DNA of 5,085 nt from Nitrosomonadales bacterium (GTDB lineage Bacteria; Pseudomonadota; Gammaproteobacteria; Burkholderiales; Sulfuricellaceae): the NCBI GenBank assembly GCA_003104895.1, contig PQAG01000198.1, positions 1 through 5,085 on the forward strand, in the 5' to 3' direction. Made by a program: the position numbers and the translations under genes. Of this stretch, positions 1 to 5,085 are shown one piece after another. The notes beneath the pieces are model-generated. The model was not told the DNA's origin and searched no databases. It saw nothing but the letters and a program-made list of their open reading frames with translations. The stretch's first letter is position 1; the number at the start of each line of letters is the position of its first letter.

Positions 1-45
1 AGCGAGCAGGCAGGAGAAAAGGTGGAACTGGGGAGCCGCGCCTAG
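1..45 (+). CDS. Probable C-terminal end of an upstream gene (partial)
   Basis: Reading from base 1, the frame gives 14 codons (SEQAGEKVELGSRA) and then TAG at 43-45, directly abutting the ATG at 46. The stop-start junction without a gap suggests that an upstream plus-strand gene ends here and is co-transcribed with the response regulator. The fragment is too short to identify a family. The other two plus frames are also open over these 45 bases, so the call rests mainly on the junction. It could simply be an untranslated leader. Confidence 0.4.
   Translation, partial: SEQAGEKVELGSRA
30..35 (+). promoter_or_regulatory. Ribosome binding site of the receiver-TPR gene
   Basis: GGGGAG lies 10 bases before the ATG at 46, inside the final codons of the putative upstream gene. 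It supports the chosen start, because a stop codon (43-45) sits immediately upstream in the same frame. Confidence 0.55.
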
Positions 46-1695
46 ATGTCTCATCTGCGCAGCGCGAAAAGCGCGCCGGTCGATTTCCAGAACAAGACCT
101 TCCTGGTCATCGATGACATCATCGGTGTGCGCTCCTCGATGCGCATCACCATTACCACCTTTGGCGGCGTCAAGATCGACATGGCGGCAAATGCGGCGGA
201 TGCGATCAACAAAATCGAACATCGCAACTATGACATCATCCTCTGCGACTATGCTCTGGGGGAAGCCAAGGATGGCCAGCAGCTGCTGGAAGAGCTGAAA
301 CGGCGGCGCCTGATCCGGAATTCCACGGTTTTCATGATGGTGACCGCCGAGCGCAGCTACGAGAAAGTGGTCAGCGCGGTCGAGCTGGCGCCAGACGACT
401 ACCTGATCAAACCTTTCAGCGGCGAGGTGCTGCGCACGCGGCTGGAGCGCCTGGTGCACAAAAAAAACTTTCTGGCGCCGATCTACGAACTGATGGAGCG
501 CCAGGAGATGCGCAAGGCGGCGCAGATGTGCGATCAGCGCCTGCAGGCGGCGGGGCCCTATCTGCTCGATGTGCTGCGCCTCAAGGGCGAGTTGCTGCTG
601 CTGATTTCGGAATTTTCGAATGCGGGCCAGGTGTATGAACACATCCTGTCCATGCGCGAAATTCCCTGGGCCAGAATGGGGCTGGCCCAGGCGCAGTATT
701 ATCTGGAAAACTATGCGACGGCGGCAGAGGGCTTCCAGCAGATCGTTGCCGGGCACCCCAATTACATGTCCGCCTACGACTGGCTGGCGAAGGCATATAC
801 CGCCCTGGGGGACGAAGCCTCGGCGCAGCGGGTGCTGATGGACGCAGTGGCCAGGTCGCCGCGCACCCTGCAGCGGCAGAAAGATCTGGGTGAGACCGCC
901 TACCACAACGAGGATCTGGATACCGCCCAGGGCGCGTTCGAAGCCGTGCTGGAGTTCGGCAAGTTTTCCTCTTTCACCGAGCCCGAGGATTTCGCCAACC
1001 TGAGCCGCATCTTTCTCGACAAGGGTGAATACGCTCAGGCCCTGACGGTGATGGGCAATGCCCGCAAGACCTTTGAAAATTCGCCGCAAGTCATGCTGCA
1101 TGCCGCCGTGATGGACAGCATGATTCACGACAAGGCAGGCAACAAGGAGGCCGCGGAACGCGCATTCGCCGAGGCGCGCTCGCTGTTCGATGCGGCGGGC
1201 GAAAAACCGGAGTCCCTGGCACTGGACATGGTGCGTGCCTGTTTCCAGCACGGCGACCAGGCGGTGGGTGAAAAAATCACCCAGGATCTGGTCAAGAACA
1301 ATCACGACAACCCGGCCGTGCTGAAGCGCACCGAGCAGATGTTTCAGCGCATGGGCATGCATGATCACGGCAAGGATCTGATCCACACTTCCTCGCGCGA
1401 AGTGATCGCGCTCAACAACCGCGCCGTGAAGCTGGCACAGGCTGGCGACCTGAAGGGCTCGGTCGAGCTGCTGATGCAGGCGGCAGACCAGCTCAAGGCG
1501 AACAACGTGGTGGTGCTCAATGCCGCCCACGCGATCCTGACCTATCTCGGGCAAACGGGCTGGGACGAACGGCTGGCGGGCACCGTGCGGGAATACCTGG
1601 ATACGGTGAAACAGCGCGATCCCCAGCACATGAAATATCTCACCCTGGCTGCGATGTACAAGGATCTTGCGGTCAAGTTCGGGGTCAGGAAGTGA
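46..1695 (+). CDS. Response regulator: CheY-like receiver fused to TPR repeats
   Basis: This 549-residue cytoplasmic protein begins with a receiver domain (about residues 16-138). It shows the acidic pair D23/D24, the predicted phospho-acceptor D68 in the strand DIILCDYALG, the switch residue T100 and the conserved K122 in LIKPF. The remainder is helical and carries TPR-like repeats. The clearest are near 209-242, 243-276, 277-308, 313-346 and 455-488, with the spaced A/L/Y/G/A pattern of the family. There is no helix-turn-helix, GGDEF, EAL or other enzymatic output, so the output is inferred to be protein-protein interaction. The start has GGGGAG at 30-35, 10 bases upstream, and an in-frame stop right before it. 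The stop overlaps the next gene's GTG, so the kinase at 1692 is the likely phosphodonor. An A8 run (460-467) lies at the receiver/TPR junction. The domain call is firm; the process it controls is unknown. Confidence 0.92.
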   Translation: MSHLRSAKSAPVDFQNKTFLVIDDIIGVRSSMRITITTFGGVKIDMAANAADAINKIEHRNYDIILCDYALGEAKDGQQLLEELKRRRLIRNSTVFMMVTAERSYEKVVSAVELAPDDYLIKPFSGEVLRTRLERLVHKKNFLAPIYELMERQEMRKAAQMCDQRLQAAGPYLLDVLRLKGELLLLISEFSNAGQVYEHILSMREIPWARMGLAQAQYYLENYATAAEGFQQIVAGHPNYMSAYDWLAKAYTALGDEASAQRVLMDAVARSPRTLQRQKDLGETAYHNEDLDTAQGAFEAVLEFGKFSSFTEPEDFANLSRIFLDKGEYAQALTVMGNARKTFENSPQVMLHAAVMDSMIHDKAGNKEAAERAFAEARSLFDAAGEKPESLALDMVRACFQHGDQAVGEKITQDLVKNNHDNPAVLKRTEQMFQRMGMHDHGKDLIHTSSREVIALNNRAVKLAQAGDLKGSVELLMQAADQLKANNVVVLNAAHAILTYLGQTGWDERLAGTVREYLDTVKQRDPQHMKYLTLAAMYKDLAVKFGVRK

Positions 1696-2405
1696 CTACC
1701 CCGGAAGGCCGGCCCGATTCACTGGCAACGCTCGATTTCGCCTCCCTGTTTGCCTCCGGCATCCATGAAATCAAGAATCAGCTGTTCCTGCTGCTCAGCG
1801 CAGTCGAGGAAGTCAGCAAGGAAGCCTGGGTCAGGGAGCACGCTTCCGCGCAGGCCGCATTAAGCCGGCTTGATCAGGGCGGCGCGCAAATCGGCCAGCA
1901 ACTGTCCCGCTTGCTGGGCCTCTACCGCATTGCCCAGGGGCATTACCAGCCCGATATTGCCTACCACGAGGCGGCTGAATTGCTGCAGGACGTGGCGCTC
2001 GAGGTCAAGCCCTTGCTGGGCGAGCAACGTGCAGCGGGGCTGGTCGTGGAGGGAGGGGAGGCGCTGTACGGTTTTTTCGATCGGGAGCTCGTGCGCGGAA
2101 TCCTGCTGAACGCTGTTCACAACGCCTTGCGCTTCAGCGCAGGGAAAGTCCGCGTTACTGCGATCAAGGAAGGCGATGATCTGTGCTTCCGGGTGGAAGA
2201 TGACGGCCCCGGTTTTCCGCCTGGCATGCTGGAAAGAGGCACAGGGCAGGCGAAACTCGACCTGCAGGGGGGCGGCACTGGATTGGGATTGTATTTTTCC
2301 GCCACCGCCGCGGCGCTGCACCGCAACAAAGAGAAAAGCGGTTTCATCCGGCTAAGCAATGGCGGCACCCTGAATGGGGCAGTTTTTGCTTTGTGTCTGC
2401 CCTGA
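1692..2405 (+). CDS. Compact soluble sensor histidine kinase
   Basis: This 237-residue protein has no membrane segment and almost no N-terminal sensor region. The H-box is GIHEIKNQ with predicted phospho-acceptor H25. The following E26 and N29 match the ExxN pattern linked to phosphatase activity in HisKA kinases, while the usual Pro after it is Gln. A helical dimerisation region runs to about residue 85. The ATP-binding domain follows: N-box around N140-N144 (NAVHNALRFS), G1 box DDGPGF at 170-175 and G2 box GGGTGLGL at 193-200. The start is GTG, overlapping the previous stop as GTGA; GGGG at 1681-1684 and AGGA at 1687-1690 are possible ribosome binding sites. No in-frame ATG between the GTG and the H-box offers a better start. 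Translational coupling and adjacency suggest it phosphorylates, or dephosphorylates, the receiver-TPR protein. With no recognisable sensor domain, its input probably comes from a partner protein; this is inference. Confidence 0.9.
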   Translation: MTTPEGRPDSLATLDFASLFASGIHEIKNQLFLLLSAVEEVSKEAWVREHASAQAALSRLDQGGAQIGQQLSRLLGLYRIAQGHYQPDIAYHEAAELLQDVALEVKPLLGEQRAAGLVVEGGEALYGFFDRELVRGILLNAVHNALRFSAGKVRVTAIKEGDDLCFRVEDDGPGFPPGMLERGTGQAKLDLQGGGTGLGLYFSATAAALHRNKEKSGFIRLSNGGTLNGAVFALCLP

Positions 2406-2411
2406 TCGCGG

Positions 2412-2447
2412 CCCTCTCTCCTAACTCTCTCCCTCCGGGAGAGAGGG
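2412..2447. repeat. CT/GA-rich intergenic hairpin element, possible bidirectional terminator
   Basis: The element lies between two converging genes. A pyrimidine tract occurs twice (2412-2421 and 2425-2433) and is followed by one purine-rich complement. The right-hand part can pair in two exclusive ways: 2425-2433 with 2437-2445 (9 perfect pairs, 3-base loop), or 2412-2421 with 2438-2447 (10 perfect pairs, 16-base loop). The pattern CCCTCTC-CTAA-CTCTCCC-GGGAGAGGG resembles a class of short intergenic repeats common in proteobacterial genomes, recalled from general knowledge. No T-run follows on either strand, so it is not a classical intrinsic terminator. Its position still fits a role in ending transcription or protecting 3' ends. 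Confidence 0.6.
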
Positions 2448-2452
2448 ATCTT

Positions 2453-2469
2453 GGCTCGCTTCGCGAGTC
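2453..2469. terminator. Small hairpin just past the SCP2-like gene
   Basis: GGCTCGC (2453-2459) pairs with GCGAGTC (2463-2469) around a TTC loop: seven pairs including one G-U. On the minus strand it starts 4 bases beyond the stop of the SCP2-like gene, so it may help end the argH transcript together with the larger hairpin at 2412-2447. It lacks a U-tract, so the terminator role is only suggested by location. Confidence 0.35.
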
Positions 2470-2473
2470 TGGT

Positions 2474-2869
2474 TTATAGCAGGGTGAAGAACTTCAGGAA
2501 CGGCCCTGCCAGCTGGGGCGTGCGGATCATTTTACGGTAGTCTCCGCTCCTGAATTGCAGCTGCCCGCTGGCGACTGCCACGCCCAGGCCGGCGATGCCG
2601 AGCCCTTCCTTTTTCCATTTTGCCCATTGCCCGGGTGCCGCGCGCAGATCCCAGCTGGCAGCAGGACTGTTGGCCGCGTTGTGAAGCCCGGCCTTCCCGA
2701 TCTTGCCATTTCTTACTTCCACCAGCACTGCAGGGTGGATTGCGTCGGTGTAGCCAAAGGCGATGACTGAATCGAAGCTGGCGGCTGCCAGCGGTTCCAC
2801 CATGTCCGGATTGGTGTTCCATTGGCTGGCGAAGCGTTCTGCCCATTCACTTGAAAAGAGGCTTTCCAT
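2474..2869 (-). CDS. Small SCP2-like (sterol-carrier fold) protein
   Basis: This 131-residue protein has no signal peptide or membrane helix. The opening LFSSEWAERFASQWN, a central strand pair (VIAFGYTD, PAVLVEVRNGKIGKAG), the following W-rich stretch and the glycine-rich GLGIAGLGVAVASGQL leading to a C-terminal helix (YRKMIRTPQLAGPFLKFF) resemble the SCP-2 sterol-transfer family. Members bind lipids or acyl chains in a hydrophobic tunnel. No catalytic residue is expected and no ligand can be named. The gene follows argH with only 2871-2872 plus one base between stop and ATG; GGGGGA (2882-2877, minus strand) sits 7 bases before the ATG, inside the last argH codons. It is therefore probably translated from the argH message. 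The coding call is strong because the ORF is collinear with argH and has a good ribosome site. The family call rests on pattern resemblance only. Confidence 0.75.
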   Translation of the reverse strand: MESLFSSEWAERFASQWNTNPDMVEPLAAASFDSVIAFGYTDAIHPAVLVEVRNGKIGKAGLHNAANSPAASWDLRAAPGQWAKWKKEGLGIAGLGVAVASGQLQFRSGDYRKMIRTPQLAGPFLKFFTLL

Positions 2870-2872
2870 CTG

Positions 2873-4270
2873 CTATTCCCCCAGGGTTTTTCTTGCTCTT
2901 TGTATGGCGTTGCCGACCTGCTGCGGCGCGGTGCCGCCGGTGTGATTGCGGCTGTTGAGCGAACCTTCCAGCGTCAGGACGGCAAAGATATCCCCGGTGA
3001 CCAGGGGCGAGAATTCCGCGAGCTGTGCCAGCGTGAGTTCGCTCAGGTCGCATTTCCGGCTTTCCGCGAAACGCACCGCGCGGGCCACGGCTTCGTGGGC
3101 ATCGCGGAAGGGCAGGCCTTTTTTCACCAGATAGTCTGCCAGGTCGGTGGCCGTGGCATAGCCCTGGAAAGCAGCCTGGCGCATGGCATCCTTGTTGACC
3201 GTGATGCCGCTGATCATGTCGGCGTAGATGCGCAGGGTGGCGTTGAGGGTGTCCGCCGTGTCGAACAGCGGTTCCTTGTCCTCCTGGTTGTCCTTGTTGT
3301 AGGCCAGGGGCTGGGATTTCATCAGGGTCAGCAGGGCGACCAGGTGGCCGTTGACCCGGCCGGTCTTGCCGCGCACCAGTTCAGGCACGTCCGGGTTCTT
3401 TTTCTGCGGCATGATGCTGGAGCCGGTGCAGAAGCGGTCGGCAATGTCGATGAAGCCGAAGCGCGGGCTCATCCACAGGATCAGTTCTTCCGACAGGCGC
3501 GAGAGATGGGTCATGATGAGCGCGGCGCAGGCGGTGAATTCGATGGCAAAATCCCGGTCGGATACCGCGTCCAGCGAGTTCTCGCACACCCCGTCGAAAC
3601 CCAGTTCGCGGGCCACCATTTCACGGTCGATGGGGTAGCTGGTGCCGGCCAGTGCGGCCGCGCCCAGGGGCAGGCGGTTGGCCCGCTTGCGGCAGTCGGC
3701 GAGGCGCTCGGCATCGCGCTTGAGCATTTCGAAATAGGCCATGAGATGGTGGCCGAAAGAAACTGGCTGGGCGACCTGCAGATGGGTGAAGCCGGGCATC
3801 ACGGTGCCGGTATGCTGCTCTGCCAGATCCAGCAGGGCGGACTGCAGCTTGCGGATCAGGCCGGACAGGGCGTCGATCTCGCTGCGCAGCCACAGCCGGA
3901 CATCGGTTGCCACCTGGTCGTTGCGCGAGCGGGCGGTATGCAGGCGCTTGCCGGCGTCGCCCGCCAGCGCGGTGAGGCGCTTTTCAATGTTGAGGTGCAC
4001 ATCCTCCGCATCGAGAGACCAGGCAAACTGGCCGGAGCGGATTTCTTCCAGAATCTGCTGCATGCCCTTGCGGATGGATGAAAGGTCGTCCATATTCAGG
4101 ATGCCGACGGCATGAAGCATGCCGGCGTGAGCAAGTGAGCCCTGGATGTCGAATTCTGCCAGGCGGCGGTCGAAATCCACGGAGGCGGTGTAGCGTTTGA
4201 CCAGCTCTGAAACAGGTTCGTTGAAGCGGCCGGACCAGGTCTGGGCGGCAGACGGGCTTTTATCTTGCAT
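2873..4270 (-). CDS. argH: Argininosuccinate lyase
   Basis: ArgH splits argininosuccinate into arginine and fumarate, the last step of arginine synthesis, in the cytoplasm as a homotetramer. The 465 residues match the usual family length. The protein opens with the ArgH-typical WSGRF (12-16). It carries HTARSRNDQVATD (111-123), the THLQ.AQP segment (162-169) with H163 as the probable catalytic histidine, and the fumarase/aspartase superfamily signature GSSIMPQKKNP (283-293), whose S284/S285 lie in the mobile catalytic loop. The C-terminal SLNSRNHTGGTAP (437-449) is also typical. All key residues seem present, so the enzyme should be active. The ATG at 4270 is preceded in frame by a stop (minus-strand TAA at 4285-4283), leaving no earlier start. 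The ribosome site is weak. The SCP2-like gene follows at once, and an AlgZ-type kinase gene diverges 30 bases upstream, a neighbourhood known from Pseudomonas. Confidence 0.97.
   Translation of the reverse strand: MQDKSPSAAQTWSGRFNEPVSELVKRYTASVDFDRRLAEFDIQGSLAHAGMLHAVGILNMDDLSSIRKGMQQILEEIRSGQFAWSLDAEDVHLNIEKRLTALAGDAGKRLHTARSRNDQVATDVRLWLRSEIDALSGLIRKLQSALLDLAEQHTGTVMPGFTHLQVAQPVSFGHHLMAYFEMLKRDAERLADCRKRANRLPLGAAALAGTSYPIDREMVARELGFDGVCENSLDAVSDRDFAIEFTACAALIMTHLSRLSEELILWMSPRFGFIDIADRFCTGSSIMPQKKNPDVPELVRGKTGRVNGHLVALLTLMKSQPLAYNKDNQEDKEPLFDTADTLNATLRIYADMISGITVNKDAMRQAAFQGYATATDLADYLVKKGLPFRDAHEAVARAVRFAESRKCDLSELTLAQLAEFSPLVTGDIFAVLTLEGSLNSRNHTGGTAPQQVGNAIQRARKTLGE
2877..2882 (-). promoter_or_regulatory. 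Ribosome binding site of the SCP2-like gene
   Basis: On the minus strand GGGGGA lies 7 bases before the ATG at 2869 and within the terminal Gly-Glu codons of argH. This indicates translation coupled to argH, with ribosomes finishing argH beside the new start. Confidence 0.6.
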
Positions 4271-4300
4271 CGTGTCGGGGTCTTATTCAGAATTAGGGAC
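4271..4300. promoter_or_regulatory. 30-base divergent intergenic region between argH and algZ
   Basis: Only 30 bases separate the two start codons, too few for two non-overlapping promoters, so control elements must extend into coding sequence. The centre holds an odd palindrome ATTCAGAAT (4285-4293). AGGGA (4295-4299) could serve as ribosome site for the plus-strand gene, although it sits very close to the ATG. TTGCAT (4265-4270) and CAGAAT (4288-4293), 17 bases apart, are a weak plus-strand promoter candidate that would give a very short leader. Confidence 0.45.
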
Positions 4301-5085
4301 ATGGCAAGTATAAATCAAAATCAGCGGCCCCCGGTGACGCTGCCCAATTTTTGCAATCTGGGCGTGAACCTGCGTATTCTGCTCGCCGTAAACGGCATGA
4401 GCCTGATCGCGGCTGGCCTGAAAGCGTCTAGCTGGGCCTTGTTCTGGCAGGAGTCGATGGGGATTGCCGTGCTGGTGCAGCCGGTACTGCTGTTGAGCCT
4501 GCTGCTGCTGTGCGCGCTGCGGAAGTTTCTGGATCGCCTGCCTTATTGGGGCGGCATGGTGATGGTCGTGTTGCTGGAAGAATTGCTGACCACGCTGGCG
4601 TATTTCCTGGGGCGCGAGCTGCTGGATGCGGTTGAATCATTTCAGCTGTACCGCTACTGGATGTTCACTTTTCTGATGACAGCAGCGCTGCTGGTTTACT
4701 TCAATCTTCGCAGCCGCGCGCTTTCGCCGGCCCTGAGCGAGGCCAGATTGCAGGCGCTGCAGGCGCGTATCCGTCCGCACTTTCTGTTCAACAGCATCAA
4801 CGCCGTGCTGAGCCTGATCCGCAGCAATCCGAAAGCGGCGGAAACCGCGCTGGAGGACATGGCGGACCTGTTCCGCGTGCTCATGGCGGATAACCGCAAT
4901 CTGGTCAGCCTTGAGCAGGAGGTGGCGCTGAGCCGTCAGTATCTCGGGCTGGAACAGCTGCGGCTGGGGGAGCGCCTGCAGGTGACGTGGCACATTGAAA
5001 AAATGCCGCATGATGCGCTGATTCCCCCTCTGGTGCTGCAGCCCCTGCTGGAAAATGCGGTATATCACGGTATCGAGCCCTCGAG
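4301..5085 (+). CDS. algZ: AlgZ/FimS-like membrane histidine kinase (LytS type), 3' end beyond window
   Basis: 261 codons are visible and the frame is open to the right edge; AlgZ proteins are around 350 residues, so roughly the last quarter is missing. After a short N-terminus with the LPNFCNL motif seen in AlgZ-type proteins come about four hydrophobic segments (near 24-42, 55-73, 82-104, 119-136). They have short loops and no obvious periplasmic sensor domain. Next is the His_kinase (LytS family) box RIRPHFLFNSINAVLSLIR with phospho-acceptor H160. The start of the ATP-binding domain follows, with the N-box LLENAVYHG around N252. In Pseudomonas AlgZ works with the LytTR regulator AlgR on type IV pili and exopolysaccharide, and its gene likewise diverges from argH. 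The role here is inferred from that. The ATG at 4301 is chosen because the LPNFCNL motif follows it and no in-frame ATG lies in the intergenic region. Confidence 0.88.
   Translation, partial: MASINQNQRPPVTLPNFCNLGVNLRILLAVNGMSLIAAGLKASSWALFWQESMGIAVLVQPVLLLSLLLLCALRKFLDRLPYWGGMVMVVLLEELLTTLAYFLGRELLDAVESFQLYRYWMFTFLMTAALLVYFNLRSRALSPALSEARLQALQARIRPHFLFNSINAVLSLIRSNPKAAETALEDMADLFRVLMADNRNLVSLEQEVALSRQYLGLEQLRLGERLQVTWHIEKMPHDALIPPLVLQPLLENAVYHGIEPS
4307..4312 (-). promoter_or_regulatory. Candidate -10 box for argH, inside the first algZ codons
   Basis: Read on the minus strand, 4312-4307 is TATACT, one mismatch from the sigma-70 -10 consensus, in an AT-rich island of otherwise GC-rich DNA. 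Transcription would begin near 4300, giving argH a leader of about 30 bases. No convincing -35 is visible at 16-18 bases (the area is GC-rich), so an activator or an alternative site is possible. Confidence 0.4.

Noticed and set aside
1860..2321. 153-codon minus-strand frame inside the histidine kinase gene
   Set aside because: It covers the N, G1 and G2 boxes of the kinase in antisense, has no family resemblance and no ribosome site that I could see.
2900..4081. 393-codon open frame on the plus strand opposite argH
   Set aside because: It lies wholly antisense to a clearly conserved argH. Its product is low in recognisable motifs and rich in G, A, Q and V, as expected for the reverse reading of GC-rich codons.
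4096..4302. 68-codon minus-strand frame starting ATG at 4302, upstream of argH
   Set aside because: It overlaps the argH start in another frame and has a proline/serine-rich composition. A leader peptide cannot be excluded, but nothing attenuator-like is visible.
4484..4518. CTG-rich run in the AlgZ-like gene resembling a microsatellite
   Set aside because: It encodes a leucine-rich membrane helix with mixed codons and a normal frame, so protein constraint explains it.
4637..5068. 143-codon minus-strand frame inside the AlgZ-like gene
   Set aside because: It is antisense to the H-box and N-box region, and the Q/R/H-rich product is typical of a shadow frame.
5080..5085. CTCGAG (XhoI site) at the very end of the window
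   Set aside because: The coding frame of the kinase runs straight into it. It could mark a clone boundary or be chance, and it has no evident biological role.

Overview
The window looks like chromosomal DNA from a GC-rich proteobacterium, most probably a betaproteobacterium. This rests on codon use, the betaproteobacterial look of the ArgH and AlgZ proteins, and the divergent argH / algZ arrangement, which is familiar from Pseudomonas and relatives. The taxonomic placement is inference; no rRNA or other marker is present. No tRNA, CRISPR array, insertion sequence or phage gene was seen.

Layout. Positions 1-45 hold what is probably the last 14 codons of an upstream plus-strand gene, whose TAG abuts the next ATG. 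Positions 46-1695 encode a 549-residue response regulator with a CheY-like receiver followed by TPR repeats instead of a DNA-binding domain. Positions 1692-2405 encode a compact soluble histidine kinase that overlaps it by 4 bases (GTGA). These two form a tight two-component pair. Positions 2406-2473 are a short convergent intergenic region holding a CT/GA-rich hairpin of a repeat-like type and a second small hairpin.

On the minus strand, argH (4270-2873, argininosuccinate lyase, last step of arginine synthesis) is followed after 2 bases by a 131-codon gene (2869-2474) resembling the SCP2 sterol-carrier fold. Only 30 bases separate the argH start from the start of a plus-strand gene at 4301, which runs off the right edge. 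That gene is an AlgZ/FimS-like membrane histidine kinase of the LytS type, with about four membrane helices, the RPHFLFN phospho-acceptor box and the start of the ATP-binding domain. In Pseudomonas the corresponding gene is followed by algR and then hemC, so the LytTR-type regulator probably lies just beyond the window.

How the genes fit together. The window carries parts of two unrelated two-component systems on either side of an arginine-biosynthesis unit. The left pair has an output that can only act through protein contacts. The right one, if complete, should act on transcription through an AlgR-type regulator. The most interesting points are the RR-TPR/mini-kinase pair, an A8 tract exactly at its receiver/TPR junction, the SCP2-like gene closely coupled to argH, and the very compact argH/algZ divergent control region.
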